Of a stretch of 64,000 bases of DNA, positions 9,096 to 18,381 are shown in pieces; position 1 is the first letter of the stretch; the number at the start of each line of letters is the position of its first letter. Origin of the DNA: Prosthecochloris marina (GTDB lineage Bacteria > Bacteroidota > Chlorobiia > Chlorobiales > Chlorobiaceae); the NCBI RefSeq assembly GCF_003182595.1, contig NZ_PDNZ01000002.1, forward strand, positions 363,501-427,500, written 5' to 3'. Made by a program: the position numbers and the translations under genes. The notes beneath the pieces were generated by a model. It saw only the letters and a program-made list of their open reading frames with translations. It was not told where the DNA came from and did no database searches.

Positions 9096-9527
9096 ATGAT
9101 ACCGAAGGTTCTGTTACACAGTTTCTGCACAACGGTGCACATCGATGAAAAAAGGAAGGATTACCAGGACTGGATGATCATAACCTGGGACAAGCCGCTT
9201 TTCACCATTGCCCGATCCAGCATCAACCGGATTCAGGATTATGGAAAGTTCGACCGGTGGGATCTGATTCAGGCAATCATCCTGGGGTATCGCAGGAACA
9301 ACAAATGGCATCGATCAGATGCCGCCAGCCTGAAGAATTTCGGCGGATGCACGGGCGTCGCATGCAAGATCGGTGCGCTGATGGACATGCGTCTCGACGT
9401 TTCACTCGAAGTATGCCTGTATCTGGATCTCAGGGAATTACCGAGCCTCAACAGTACCTATCCGGTCAATGTAGAAGACTGGAAGGAAATAACCCACGAC
9501 GAAGCCGGACGACTTGGATTGTATTAA
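9096..9527 (+). CDS. Conserved hypothetical protein, 143 residues
   Basis: I do not recognise this protein. The start is well supported by AAGGAGG at 9083-9089. The product is soluble, has no signal or membrane segment, and contains three or four Cys (including CTGVAC in the centre) and a Trp/Tyr-rich N-terminal half (DYQDWMIITWDKPLF). It is followed after about 100 bases by a cupin gene in the same direction. No function is proposed. Confidence 0.65.
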   Translation: MIPKVLLHSFCTTVHIDEKRKDYQDWMIITWDKPLFTIARSSINRIQDYGKFDRWDLIQAIILGYRRNNKWHRSDAASLKNFGGCTGVACKIGALMDMRLDVSLEVCLYLDLRELPSLNSTYPVNVEDWKEITHDEAGRLGLY

Positions 9528-9629
9528 ACAACCATACGCGCGAAGACCGGTTTGGAAACATCGAACCTATAGCAACCTCACGTGCAAGAAAGATAAAACC
9601 GCTCAGAACAAAAACTACTCGAAACAGCT

Positions 9630-9947
9630 ATGATCGTAACACCGCAAGACGCACAACAAAGGAGTTTTGCGGGAGTTGATTTTCTCATGCTCTCCCATGG
9701 TAAGGAATCCATGGTGACGAAAATGTTGTACAAAAAAGAAAACAAGGTACCGCTCCATAAGCATCCGAGCGAACAAAGCGGTTATGTTATATCCGGAAAA
9801 TACATACTCATCATTGAGGATGCCAAGTACGAAATCGGTCCCGGCGATTCATATACGGTTCCCTCCGACACGGAACATGCCCTTGAAGCTATCGAACCAG
9901 GAGAAATCCTCGATTTTTTCAGTCCTCCGAGAAAGGATTATCGGTGA
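9630..9947 (+). CDS. Single-domain cupin protein
   Basis: A 105-residue protein that is one cupin barrel. Motif 1 is seen as LHKHPSEQSGYVISGKYIL, with two His and a Gln in place of the usual third ligand. Motif 2 is seen as PSDTEHALEAIEPG, with a His. This suggests a metal site made mainly of histidines. Small cupins of this kind are often dioxygenase-like or sugar/ligand-binding proteins, and the substrate cannot be told. No strong ribosome site is seen before ATG 9630. Confidence 0.83.
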   Translation: MIVTPQDAQQRSFAGVDFLMLSHGKESMVTKMLYKKENKVPLHKHPSEQSGYVISGKYILIIEDAKYEIGPGDSYTVPSDTEHALEAIEPGEILDFFSPPRKDYR

Positions 9948-10035
9948 ACCCACCAGGAACCCGAAATCCGTTATATTTAGAAACAGCTACAATGCCGATC
10001 TGATCTCAGAACAGCTGTACAGGAGAGACTGCATC

Positions 10036-10896
10036 ATGAAGTTACTGACGTTGACTTCGAAACTCGACATCGAGTTCCGCATTGCAGAAAACACTGAAGA
10101 CCTTGTCGAATGGGCAGTGACCGATTCGAACAGGCGATACGTTCATCCAGCCTTTCTTGAAGAACGGACAGGACTTATGCTGCAAGGTGGTGACATCATT
10201 CAAAAGGCGTATACCGCTGTTTTTGTCTCGGACCGGGTTGTGGAAAAAATCCTCCGGGAAAGGAATTGCCTGTTGTTCACCCATCATCACTTCAATTACT
10301 ACGAAGATGAAAGGGGGCTTCAGCCCATTTCTCCCGAGACAATGGAAGCGCTCTGCCGGGCGGGACATTCTCTCTATGTGGCGCATGCCCCACTGGACAC
10401 GCATGCCAGGTATGGCACCTCGATTGCGTTGGCGGAACTGACCGGTATTACCGTCGAACACTTTTTTTACGACTACTTCGGCGCACCGACAGCCCTTGTC
10501 GGCCACGTAACGAAAACCGGATTTCAGGACTTTGCGTCACGTGTTTGCAAAGAACTGCAAAGGCCCTACCTGACCCTTCAGCAGCACAGGCCTGCTGTTG
10601 AAAAAGTGGCCGTGGCAGCTGGCGGCGGAGACCTTCCTGACCTGCTGCAATACGCTTACGACGCCGGGTGCGACACTTTGCTGACGGGAACGGTGGAAAA
10701 CCGGTGGGCCGTCCCGTCGTTTCAGGAATTGAACAGGGCGTTTCACGAACTGAACACCAGGCTCAAACTCAATCTCATCGGCGGGACACATTTCGGAACC
10801 GAAAGACCAGCCATGCTCGCCGTAACCGAATTGTTCGAAACCTATGGCATCTGCTGCGAGTACTGTGAAGACGAACTCCTGCTGGAAGCAGTTTAG
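10036..10896 (+). CDS. Nif3-like dinuclear metal centre protein
   Basis: A 286-residue member of the NIF3 family, which forms hexameric rings with a two-metal site. Visible metal-site motifs are FTHHHFNYYEDERG (His pair), YVAHAPLDTHARYG (the family's His-x-x-x-Asp motif) and near the C-terminus GGTHFGTERPAM (His and Glu). The start at 10036 was taken because a purine-rich AGGAGAG lies about 9 bases upstream and homology-like sequence begins there. An open frame extends further upstream to 9784 but runs through the cupin gene. Biochemical role of the family is unsettled. Confidence 0.85.
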   Translation: MKLLTLTSKLDIEFRIAENTEDLVEWAVTDSNRRYVHPAFLEERTGLMLQGGDIIQKAYTAVFVSDRVVEKILRERNCLLFTHHHFNYYEDERGLQPISPETMEALCRAGHSLYVAHAPLDTHARYGTSIALAELTGITVEHFFYDYFGAPTALVGHVTKTGFQDFASRVCKELQRPYLTLQQHRPAVEKVAVAAGGGDLPDLLQYAYDAGCDTLLTGTVENRWAVPSFQELNRAFHELNTRLKLNLIGGTHFGTERPAMLAVTELFETYGICCEYCEDELLLEAV

Positions 10897-10938
10897 AATC
10901 AAAAAAATTTATCCATTTGGTTCAGAAATCTTGATAAC

Positions 10939-11532
10939 ATGAAATGTTTGGTAGTCACAGCTCATCCTTTACAAAAAAGCTTGTGTCATATACTCGGGGA
11001 AACGGTTGTTGCAACGCTAAAAGAGTCTGGCCATTCGGTAATCGTGCAAAATTTATATAAAGAGAATTTTAATGCATGCCTTACCGCAGCAGAACGTCAA
11101 ACGTATTACGCTAACGTATACGATAAGGAGAGTGTCAGTCAAGAAATTGAATGGTTAACTTCCGCAGAGCTACTTGTTTTTGTTTTTCCAACATGGTGGT
11201 ATGGATTTCCTGCTATTCTCAAGGGATGGTTCGATCGGGTTTGGGCCCCGGGGATCGCTTACGACCATGCGCCCGGGTTTGGGCCAATCAAGCCTAAGTT
11301 ATCGAATCTCCGTACGACAATAGCTATTACAACACTTGGCTCAGGGTGGTGGGTAGATTTTCTCTTAATGGGCCGGCCTGTCAGGAAAGTTCTCAAAAGG
11401 GCGATTCTTGGCGCATGCGCTCCGTCAAGTCAATTCAAAATGGTCTCTTTATATAATGCAGAGCGTCTTAACGACAAACAAGTAACCGGCTTCTGTTCAA
11501 AGGTTCGTCAAACAGTCATGAACTTTTGTTGA
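10939..11532 (+). CDS. NAD(P)H quinone oxidoreductase, flavodoxin-like fold (MdaB/NQO family)
   Basis: A 197-residue flavoprotein. The N-terminal MKCLVVTAHPLQKSLCH is the phosphate-binding start of the flavodoxin-like fold. LLVFVFPTWWYGFPAILKGW and the following FDRVW are hallmarks of the NQO1/MdaB/YwrO group, which carry out two-electron reduction of quinones with FAD or FMN. Base composition is slightly more AT-rich than the preceding Nif3 gene. It stands alone, with about 560 bases of non-coding or decayed sequence downstream. Confidence 0.85.
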   Translation: MKCLVVTAHPLQKSLCHILGETVVATLKESGHSVIVQNLYKENFNACLTAAERQTYYANVYDKESVSQEIEWLTSAELLVFVFPTWWYGFPAILKGWFDRVWAPGIAYDHAPGFGPIKPKLSNLRTTIAITTLGSGWWVDFLLMGRPVRKVLKRAILGACAPSSQFKMVSLYNAERLNDKQVTGFCSKVRQTVMNFC

Positions 11533-11546
11533 CTCTCTTTTTTTAA

Positions 11547-11699
11547 TGTCAAACTCTTCAGGACGACTCAATACATGCAGGATATAACCAATTCGACTGG
11601 AAAATCGTCGAAAAACGTTTTGACGAGTATGTCTCTGCTATTCAACAGCTAAACCTTGAGCTTATGATGGACCTTCTTCGGGGTGCCTTGCTGGAATGA
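11547..11699 (+). pseudogene. Possible 3' remnant of a decayed gene
   Basis: An open stretch of 50 codons with no start codon, ending at TGA 11697-11699. Its peptide (for example GYNQFDWKIVEKRFDEYVSA) looks protein-like, with an amphipathic helical character. It directly follows a stop codon at 11544-11546. It may be the tail of a deleted gene, and I cannot name a family. Confidence 0.3.
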
Positions 11700-11915
11700 C
11701 GCCGTTCTCTTTACCCATTTCTCGAGAACCAGCCTAACGTTTCTTATCCCCTCCATGCTTGAAGAAGTGATAACCTTCAGAAAAAGCATTACCTTCATAC
11801 CTATGCCTGTATGAAGTTTTGGATGGTAATAGAACCATTCGCCCTAACGCAAAGAGGCTTTCTCAAAAGCACTGCTTCACGACTATCGGTCACCATGCAT
11901 ACATCTCCAGTAAAA

Positions 11916-11993
11916 AGTCATGCCGCACTCGATGCGGCATCCATACTGACTTTCTTTGGAAGATGGATCCCCGGGTCAAGCCCGAGGATGACT
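11916..11993 (+). repeat. Palindromic intergenic repeat with AGTCAT/ATGACT ends (copy 1)
   Basis: The element runs from AGTCAT to ATGACT. It holds two hairpins: ATGCCGCA/TGCGGCAT (11920-11927 with 11933-11940) and the near-palindrome ATCCCCGGGT-caa-GCCCGAGGAT (11967-11989). The same ends and the same GATGGATCCCCGGGT block occur in reverse orientation at 22241-22354. Elements of this look, which give the spurious peptide DPRVKPEDD when translated, are spread through many bacterial genomes. Confidence 0.75.
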
Positions 11994-12095
11994 GCATAAA
12001 GATTAATTACAGGACTAATGAGACAACTTCCTGCAAAACAACGCTAGCCCTTTTGCCCTTTGCCTTCTCACTTTTGCCTTTCCTCCTCCTCTTCC

Positions 12096-12701
12096 TCACT
12101 CGTCAACCTCTTCCCATCCCGTAACCATGGCCTTGATGTTGGAGGTGAGAGTATGGCCGGTGGTGGTCATGTAGACATGCATGATGACGAAGCCGATCAG
12201 CATGTAAGCGAGCAGAGTATGAATAACCGCAATGGGCTCGATCCAGTCGGGGTTCATCCCGAGCGCGACAAGTTCGTTGATGTAGAAGTAGGCGAATCCG
12301 AAAAGGATCTGTAACGGCAGCCCGACAAGGGTCAGCATCAGGTAGGTTATACGCTGTAGCGGGTTTAAACGGGATATTTCGTTTTTCTTGAACGGATGCG
12401 GTTCGTTTTTGAAAATACCGATCATGTAGTAATGGATCTGCATGAAGATTTTGTCGAGGATGTTCCCTTCACTAAGGTACTGACGAAAGTCCCCGGTGGT
12501 TATGTACCAGAAAAATGCCAGCACAATAAACGTTACAAGCCCCCATGCCAACGCATTATGGGCATTAAATGCGGTTTCATATCCCATAAGCTGGAAAAGA
12601 CCGTGAACCTCGAGCCCGGTCACGAGCAATGAAAAAATGATCAATGCCTGCATCCAGTGCCAGAACCGCTGAAACCTTGCGTACAGATAGACTTTTCTCA
12701 T
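12096..12701 (-). CDS. Cytochrome b561-type membrane subunit (thiosulfate reductase cytochrome b family)
   Basis: A 201-residue membrane cytochrome b with about four helices. Haem-ligand histidines sit in the first helix (FQRFWHWMQALIIFSLLVTG), the second helix region (HNALAWGLVTF) and the last (IAVIHTLLAYMLIGFVIMHV). This arrangement fits the di-haem b561 family that connects quinol to periplasmic multihaem cytochromes. Its start overlaps the stop of the octaheme cytochrome gene by four bases, so the two are translated together and almost certainly form one membrane-bound complex. The family annotation names thiosulfate reductase, but the real partner here is the octaheme protein. Confidence 0.88.
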   Translation of the reverse strand: MRKVYLYARFQRFWHWMQALIIFSLLVTGLEVHGLFQLMGYETAFNAHNALAWGLVTFIVLAFFWYITTGDFRQYLSEGNILDKIFMQIHYYMIGIFKNEPHPFKKNEISRLNPLQRITYLMLTLVGLPLQILFGFAYFYINELVALGMNPDWIEPIAVIHTLLAYMLIGFVIMHVYMTTTGHTLTSNIKAMVTGWEEVDE

Positions 12702-14308
12702 ACTTCACCATCCTGCACTCTGCGTTTATTTGAAACAAACCTCATGAAACCGTGAATGGATACCCCAACCAGAGATGAAACGATTACCAGCAACCCGAGA
12801 ATTTCGACAAATCCGTTGGCATCCCTGCCCGGCAGATAAAATCCTGCAAGCTTTTCAAGCCGTCCGCCCCTGGAATGACACTCCACACAGCTGAGAGCCT
12901 CTTCTTTTGGAGACACCATGTGCGAAATTGGCCAATACATTTCGGTTTCTACAAAATCATACGTACCGCTATACTCCAGCCCGGCATACTCCATTCCCCC
13001 GGCAATCGACGTATCCCAGTCGAAATCAGACCAGTAGGCTCCGCTTCCTTTGGGGCCGAACAACTTTGGCTTCACGAATCGCTTGAGTTGAGGGTCGTAG
13101 GGTTGCTTTCCCCTATGCACCTTAAATGGCCAGATTCGTGAAAGAGTATCGCGCGGTTCACCATCGGGATGATTGATGGCAACAACTCCGGAATCGTTTA
13201 TTTCGGTAAGAAATGTCACATAATTCATCTCTCCGTTGAACCATCGGTACTCCGGCTCGATATCTTTCGCCCATTTGAACAGGCCTTTCTTACCCAAATA
13301 GACAAGATGTCCTGTAGAATCTTTTTTGACCAGAGGGCGCCCCTCTTCATCAAGCTTTCCCGCTTTCGACCAATCCCACCAGACCTTGGTCGGCCGTTCT
13401 TTTGCAATGGCAGGAATATGGCAGGTCTGACAGGCAACCTTATCGACGTGATCATTGAGTTTCTTGTAATTTTGATGAGGATCGACGCCGTGACAGGATG
13501 CACAGGTTGTCGGGTAATCGTCGGGCAACGGGTAATCGAAACCATGAACATCCCTCGCCGTCGGTTCATAGCGGCTCCCCGGAACCTGATGCCCTTCCGT
13601 TTTATGACAGTCGGTACAGGTCATATTGAGTTCATTCTCGCCTGAAGCCATATGAACGTCCAGTGTTTCCGTAGGATCGAGCAAAGAATTGTCGAGGTCA
13701 CCGTGTTTTACCGCATCACCGCCCCCGCCTTCAAAATGGCAGATACCGCAGTTGTGGCGATCCGGGTTGGCAACGTGCTGCGCAACGTAAGAGAGATCAA
13801 CTTTTTTAAACGGAGTCTTGCCGCCAAAAACCTTGTCCTCATAGGGTGGGTGACCCGCTCCGGAAGGAAATTTTTTGTAGGTACCGGTACCGTCATGGCA
13901 AACCAGGCAGTCTACATTTTTTTCGCTGGTGAAATCGAATGTCCGGTCTTTCCAGCCATAACCGATATGACAAGAAGTGCACCGGGGTTCGTTACTTTCA
14001 ACCGATATGCAAAAGTTGTTGACAACATGCTGCTTTCCGAGCATTTTTCCATCCTTCATAAGCACTTCCCATGTCCAGTGCTTGGTTCGATGGACCTGTT
14101 TGGCTGCTTCCGTATGACACTGCAAGCAGGCTTCCGTAACTTCGGGACCGTTTTTGAACTCCTTTTTGAGTTCTTCGAACTTTGTGTGATCCGCTGTCGA
14201 AAGCAGCAGAGAATCGACGGGAGGGTGGAACGTCTCTGCAGAAAGATGTGAAAAAGCAAAGAGATAGATAACAACCGAGCTTAAGCCGGCTCTCAACAAA
14301 TTTTTCAT
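12698..14308 (-). CDS. Octaheme c-type cytochrome, tetrathionate reductase (Otr)-like
   Basis: A 536-residue exported multihaem cytochrome with a signal peptide (MKNLLRAGLSSVVIYLFAFS) and eight CxxCH motifs: CLQCH, CTSCH, CLVCH, CGICH, CTDCH, CASCH, CQTCH and CVECH. Eight haems and the wide spacing between motifs four and five match octaheme tetrathionate reductase-like cytochromes. That family also reduces nitrite and hydroxylamine in vitro. A C-terminal helix (FVEILGLLVIVSSLVGVSIH) anchors it in the membrane. The start at 14308 is chosen for the signal peptide, although the frame is open to 14371. The cytochrome b gene follows with a four-base overlap. Function in sulfur metabolism is likely but inferred. 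Confidence 0.85.
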   Translation of the reverse strand: MKNLLRAGLSSVVIYLFAFSHLSAETFHPPVDSLLLSTADHTKFEELKKEFKNGPEVTEACLQCHTEAAKQVHRTKHWTWEVLMKDGKMLGKQHVVNNFCISVESNEPRCTSCHIGYGWKDRTFDFTSEKNVDCLVCHDGTGTYKKFPSGAGHPPYEDKVFGGKTPFKKVDLSYVAQHVANPDRHNCGICHFEGGGGDAVKHGDLDNSLLDPTETLDVHMASGENELNMTCTDCHKTEGHQVPGSRYEPTARDVHGFDYPLPDDYPTTCASCHGVDPHQNYKKLNDHVDKVACQTCHIPAIAKERPTKVWWDWSKAGKLDEEGRPLVKKDSTGHLVYLGKKGLFKWAKDIEPEYRWFNGEMNYVTFLTEINDSGVVAINHPDGEPRDTLSRIWPFKVHRGKQPYDPQLKRFVKPKLFGPKGSGAYWSDFDWDTSIAGGMEYAGLEYSGTYDFVETEMYWPISHMVSPKEEALSCVECHSRGGRLEKLAGFYLPGRDANGFVEILGLLVIVSSLVGVSIHGFMRFVSNKRRVQDGEV

Positions 14309-14417
14309 TGTGGTCGGTGTTTGTTTACGTACTGACAGACCAAACTGTCCCCACAACGTTAATGTATGCATATCCTCATAAAAAACAATTACTTAACAAT
14401 TGTTGAGCACAATAAAA

Positions 14418-14452
14418 AAACGCATGAGGGAACACTTTCCCTCATGCGTTTC
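14418..14452 (-). terminator. Terminator after the SQR/small ORF unit
   Basis: A perfect 15-base stem (AAACGCATGAGGGAA with its complement at 14437-14451) and a 4-base loop. On the minus strand it is followed by a run of seven T. It lies 34 bases after the stop of the small ORF at 14485-14601, so that ORF is inside the SQR transcript. Confidence 0.9.
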
Positions 14453-14484
14453 GTAGGAATCACGGTTTGTATTTCTATACTCGA

Positions 14485-14601
14485 TCAGGCTCTTTTACTG
14501 TGATCAACTGCCTTGAGAATCTTGATGTTCAGCACAATAAACCGCCAGAACTGGTATATTTTGTTCTTCATCTTGAATCGATCAAACTTTGTCGGTCTCA
14601 T
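14485..14601 (-). CDS. 38-residue basic small protein downstream of SQR
   Basis: A short open frame of 38 codons between the SQR gene and its terminator. It begins with ATG at 14601, has TGAGG about 8 bases upstream, and ends with TGA. The peptide starts MRPTKFDRFKMKNKIYQFWR and continues with a hydrophobic stretch (FIVLNIKILKAV) before a basic tail. It is rich in Lys/Arg with an aromatic centre, which suggests an amphipathic, membrane-surface peptide. It lies 39 bases after the SQR stop, so it would be co-expressed. I know of no named family. It is a prediction from reading frame, ribosome site and position. Confidence 0.6.
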   Translation of the reverse strand: MRPTKFDRFKMKNKIYQFWRFIVLNIKILKAVDHSKRA

Positions 14602-14640
14602 GGTTTGCCTCAGGTTTAACGTGTTTAAAAATTCTCGTGG

Positions 14641-16074
14641 TTACTCCGGGATAAGCTGCCAGCCTATACGACCTCTGAACTTGTGCATAAAGGTTGTCTC
14701 TACCATCTGCTTCAACCATGCACCCGCAAGTCCGCGTTCAACTCTGGTAACAAAAAGATCCCTTCCTTCCTTGTTGTCATAACGGGTATGGTCTGGAACG
14801 ACAGGATAAATGATCATTGTGGTCGCCTGCCCTTTCCAGAGTGACTTACCGTTCGATGCAATACAGACCGCAAGCATCTCAGACATGCGTTCACGGTGAG
14901 TCATTCGTCCACCCTTGATCAGATCGATAACGTTCAAAGCCACAATTCTTCCGATAACACCTGAAATCATACCTGTTCTCGGCGCACCGGGAGTAATGGT
15001 CATACCGTTTCTCGTGGTATGAGGAACGGATATCGGTCCCGGAGGAGCAAACGCGATGCCGGCGGAAAAAATGTTTTTGTACAGCGGATTCTGATAGTTT
15101 GCCGGCCATGCATCAGGTGTTCTCACCAGTTCATCATAGCTCAACCCGTAAATACCGTCGGCGAGAATAAACCCTCCCGGATTGGTGACATAAGCGGAAA
15201 TATCCTCTCCTTCCTTGTTATAGAAAGGAAAGGTTACACCTCGAGACTGCGGGATAAGCATGGCAAAATCGTATTCATCCTCTCCGAAATTACCTTCGAA
15301 ATCTTCCCAGTAGATTTTTTTCTCATCTACCTCTTTGACCCCTCGCCGAACCGATTTTTCAAGTCCGAACTCATCCATCAGATCCTCGATAAGATCTCCT
15401 CCCCGGGCAATTCTTCCTCCACGTTTTACAACGTTAATACCACCGACGCCGAAATCGCCGATTGCCGGTTCATTGCTCAGGTAGGCAAGCTCGGCTTTAT
15501 CCCTGAGACCACGTTGAGTAAGATCGGTATGTATGTTGGTGATATACTCGAACGCCGCACCCTGACAGGCAGCCATTGGATGGCCCGTACCGATAACCAG
15601 GCGCTGTTTTTCACCTCGCTTCATTCTTTCGACCAGCTCGAGATATGCGTCACGAGCCTTGATGGCGGTATCGAAATGACAGATAGATTCTGTATTTTTG
15701 TCCGGTCCGAGGCCGGGTGTAGCGGCATAATTCATATGGGCACCTGTAGCGACTATGAGATAGTCATAGTCGACGCTCGCTTCACCCCCGCCATTTGCCT
15801 GATCGACAACAACGTAATTCTCGTCAGGATGAACTGACGTTACTTTCCCCTGAATGAAATTCACATTGAACCTGTCGTAAATCGGCTTTAACTTGAAAGT
15901 GGTTTCTTCAGGCTTTACGGCATCTATGCCCAGCCACACCCACGAAGGGACAAAACCAAAAAAGTCAAGCTTGTGTATAACCGTGATTTCATGCTCCTTG
16001 CCTATAGCATCTCCAAGATACATTGCAGCAGTATGCCCTGCGAATCCAGCACCAATGATCGCAACCTTTGCCAT
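14641..16074 (-). CDS. Sulfide:quinone oxidoreductase-like flavoprotein
   Basis: A 477-residue FAD-dependent enzyme of the SQR / flavocytochrome c sulfide dehydrogenase group. It has the dinucleotide fold at the N-terminus ([18 protein letters not shown]), the second motif [11 protein letters not shown], and a Cys in [13 protein letters not shown] (C170). The other two cysteines are C132 and C404, so the usual three redox Cys are possible. A C-terminal segment after residue 390 probably binds the membrane. SQR oxidises sulfide to polysulfide and passes electrons to quinone. The start at 16074 is preferred over 16107 because GGAG lies 10 bases upstream. Green sulfur bacteria have several SQR types, and I do not assign the type. 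Confidence 0.87.
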   Translation of the reverse strand: MAKVAIIGAGFAGHTAAMYLGDAIGKEHEITVIHKLDFFGFVPSWVWLGIDAVKPEETTFKLKPIYDRFNVNFIQGKVTSVHPDENYVVVDQANGGGEASVDYDYLIVATGAHMNYAATPGLGPDKNTESICHFDTAIKARDAYLELVERMKRGEKQRLVIGTGHPMAACQGAAFEYITNIHTDLTQRGLRDKAELAYLSNEPAIGDFGVGGINVVKRGGRIARGGDLIEDLMDEFGLEKSVRRGVKEVDEKKIYWEDFEGNFGEDEYDFAMLIPQSRGVTFPFYNKEGEDISAYVTNPGGFILADGIYGLSYDELVRTPDAWPANYQNPLYKNIFSAGIAFAPPGPISVPHTTRNGMTITPGAPRTGMISGVIGRIVALNVIDLIKGGRMTHRERMSEMLAVCIASNGKSLWKGQATTMIIYPVVPDHTRYDNKEGRDLFVTRVERGLAGAWLKQMVETTFMHKFRGRIGWQLIPE

Positions 16075-16319
16075 CGCCTGTTTTCTCCAGTTATTCTCGC
16101 TGAACACCCTGTAAAGGATGTTGCAATTGTTAAAAAATAATTAAAATGAATTCAGTTGATTTTTGCGAGAGAAGATAGAAAATAAACCCAACACTGCAAA
16201 CCCATATAGTCAAAGAGTTATAAAGGTATTCCGATCCGTTTCCGGGAAACCTTATTTTTTTTAATACCTTTACCGTAAAGAAAACGACCTTGAAATCCTG
16301 AACCGGCAGCTGCATTTCT

Positions 16320-16748
16320 GTGGGAGAGAAGACAAAAAAGCGAATATTTGCAATCGACTACGGCACAAAACGGATAGGGCTTGCAAAAAGCGATCCTTTC
16401 GGAAATTTTGCCCAGCCCGTCGGTACGTTTCCCCCTGAAAAAATCACCACGGTCCTCTCCTCTCTTCTCCTCAACGATCCTGCCGCAAAAATCATTGTCG
16501 GCTATCCTCTTAACAGCGACGGTACAAAAAACCGGATGACCGGCGTAGTCGATTGTTTTATAGAGGAACTGAAAAAAGTTTTTCCCGACCTCCCAGTTGA
16601 AACCATCGATGAACACGGCTCATCGAGACATGCCGGAAAACTGCTTGTCGAGTCAGGCCTCAGCAGAAGAAAAAGGCAGCAAAAAGGACGGCTTGACTGC
16701 GCCGCAGCCTGCTTGTTGTTGCAAACCTATCTTGAAAGTAGTGGCTGA
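16320..16748 (+). CDS. ruvX: Putative Holliday junction resolvase / pre-16S rRNA nuclease
   Basis: A 142-residue YqgF-family protein with an RNase H fold. The first catalytic Asp is in IFAIDYGTKRIGLA. The second acidic site is in VETIDEHGSSRHAGKL, and the last Asp in GRLDCAAACLLLQTYL, with the family's C-terminal helix. Members mature the 5' end of 16S rRNA, and the resolvase role is older annotation. The GTG start at 16320 has only a weak ribosome site. Confidence 0.88.
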   Translation: MGEKTKKRIFAIDYGTKRIGLAKSDPFGNFAQPVGTFPPEKITTVLSSLLLNDPAAKIIVGYPLNSDGTKNRMTGVVDCFIEELKKVFPDLPVETIDEHGSSRHAGKLLVESGLSRRKRQQKGRLDCAAACLLLQTYLESSG

Positions 16749-16924
16749 CTTCGCTATCCATTTAGCATTTCGATACGGCTTGTATTATTTTACCCTGGGC
16801 CGAGTGTTTCAATACCGCTTATACGAAGTAAAAAAATAAAATATATTGAACCCACTTTTAAGAGTTTTTTTTAAATCCGCCAGAAACTTTCGAATATCAA
16901 CTGTAGAAATCAACACCCGCACCT

Positions 16925-17506
16925 ATGAGTACACCTGCATTACTTGATATATTCAGATCTTCCGGGGCTTTGCTCGAAGGGCACTTCAAACTCACCTCCG
17001 GTCTGCACAGCAACACGTATTTTCAATGTGCAAAGGTCCTTCAGTACCCCGAGTACCTTACTGAAATATGCAAAAACATAATCGAGGCTTTCAACGGCCT
17101 GGATATCGATACCGTCATTTCACCCGCTGTAGGCGGCATTGTCGTAGGAACCGAAGTCGGCCGGCAATTAGGGGTAAAAACAATTTTTGCCGAAAGAAAA
17201 GAGGGTAAGATGGTCCTGAGAAGAGGCTTTACGATTTCTCCCGACGAAAAAGTGCTGGTGGTCGAAGACGTCATTACGACAGGCGGTTCAGTCGCAGAGG
17301 TTATCGAGGTTGTACAAGGCGCTGGAGCCCGCGTTGCCGGAGTCGGTTCTGTAGTTGACCGCAGCAACGGAACGGTAACGCTTGCTGAAAAACAGTTCTC
17401 CCTGCTCACCCTTGAAGTAAAAAACTATGAGCCGGACAGCTGTCCGCTTTGTGCAGCCAAGATTCCGCTCGATGCACCGGGCAGCCGCAGCCTTCGAAAC
17501 AGCTAA
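16925..17506 (+). CDS. pyrE: Orotate phosphoribosyltransferase
   Basis: A 193-residue type I phosphoribosyltransferase that joins orotate to PRPP in pyrimidine synthesis. The PRPP loop is [17 protein letters not shown] around residue 114. The N-terminal hood has the typical [19 protein letters not shown] region and [11 protein letters not shown]. The next gene, tyrA, begins 11 bases after the stop, so a pyrE-tyrA-nadK transcription unit is likely. Confidence 0.95.
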   Translation: MSTPALLDIFRSSGALLEGHFKLTSGLHSNTYFQCAKVLQYPEYLTEICKNIIEAFNGLDIDTVISPAVGGIVVGTEVGRQLGVKTIFAERKEGKMVLRRGFTISPDEKVLVVEDVITTGGSVAEVIEVVQGAGARVAGVGSVVDRSNGTVTLAEKQFSLLTLEVKNYEPDSCPLCAAKIPLDAPGSRSLRNS

Positions 17507-17517
17507 GAAAAACAGGT

Positions 17518-18381
17518 ATGCAGACAGCCTGTATTAACACCATCTCAATCATAGGCCTTGGATTGATAGGAGCTTCGGTTTTGAGAGCATTGAAAAAATC
17601 GCCCCTTGCCTTAAAACAGCGTATCCTGTTCAAGGGTTACGACCCCTCTTTCGACGATCGGGATATCGATCATATAAAAGAACTGGGCCTCGATCGTTTC
17701 GAAACCGATAAAAAATCGCTTTACGCGGCCGATCTCATCATCCTCGCCGCCCCGGTCGAAACAAATATATCATTGCTTGATGAAATCAAGAGAACCGTTG
17801 AAAACCCCACTCTTGTCAGTGACGTTTCAAGCACAAAAGCAGCCATAGCACGGCGGGCTGAGGAGCTTGGGATTGACTTTATAGGAATGCACCCTATTGC
17901 CGGAAAAGAGCAGCAGGGATACCATGCAAGTCATGATGAACTTTTTACCGGAAAAACCGTTGTACTTTGCGCTGATGAAGAAACTCTTTCACGCCCGGAC
18001 GTTGGTAATCTCCAGGAACTCCTGCGATCGATCAAATGCCGGATTGTTGTAATGGCCCCTGAAGAACATGACAAAATCGTAGCAACGGTCAGTCACCTGC
18101 CCCAGTTGCTTTCAACCGCCTTGATCAATCATTGCGAACACGACATCGATAAAAGCGGTCCCGGCTTTTCGACACTGACCCGCCTCGCTGGTAGCTCCTG
18201 GGATATCTGGAAAGACATCATAGCGACAAATCGTGAAAACATCGCGTCGGAGCTCGACAGCTTCAGCCGGGAACTTGAACAACTCGCCGATGATATCCGA
18301 GCCAACAGGACAAACAAGGTCAGGGAACGGTTCGAAAAAGCCAACACACTCTATGACAACCTTACCAACAACAACAGCTGA
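17518..18381 (+). CDS. tyrA: Prephenate (or arogenate) dehydrogenase
   Basis: A 287-residue enzyme of tyrosine synthesis. The NAD(P) fold is at the N-terminus ([19 protein letters not shown]). The substrate region includes [11 protein letters not shown], the [13 protein letters not shown] block and a [11 protein letters not shown] helix in the dimer domain. No chorismate mutase or ACT domain is attached, so it is the monofunctional form. The open frame begins earlier (17449) but overlaps pyrE, and the ATG at 17518 is the natural start. It overlaps nadK by one base (TGATG), indicating coupling. Confidence 0.92.
   Translation: MQTACINTISIIGLGLIGASVLRALKKSPLALKQRILFKGYDPSFDDRDIDHIKELGLDRFETDKKSLYAADLIILAAPVETNISLLDEIKRTVENPTLVSDVSSTKAAIARRAEELGIDFIGMHPIAGKEQQGYHASHDELFTGKTVVLCADEETLSRPDVGNLQELLRSIKCRIVVMAPEEHDKIVATVSHLPQLLSTALINHCEHDIDKSGPGFSTLTRLAGSSWDIWKDIIATNRENIASELDSFSRELEQLADDIRANRTNKVRERFEKANTLYDNLTNNNS

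Larger units (their letters stand above)
11533..12095. other. Non-coding region with a repeat and a possible gene remnant
   Basis: A 563-base stretch without a convincing gene. It contains the 50-codon remnant at 11547-11699 and a palindromic repeat at 11916-11993. It also has a T/C-rich run just before 12096 that lies downstream of the minus-strand cytochrome b gene and could serve its termination. The short open frames across the repeat are not genes. Confidence 0.6.

Noticed and set aside
9784..10035. N-terminal extension of the Nif3-like protein
   Set aside because: It runs through the cupin gene in another frame, and the conserved start and ribosome site are at 10036.
11811..12124. Two overlapping open frames with WIPGSSPRMT and DPRVKPEDD
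   Set aside because: These peptides come from the palindromic repeat and recur in many genomes as false genes.
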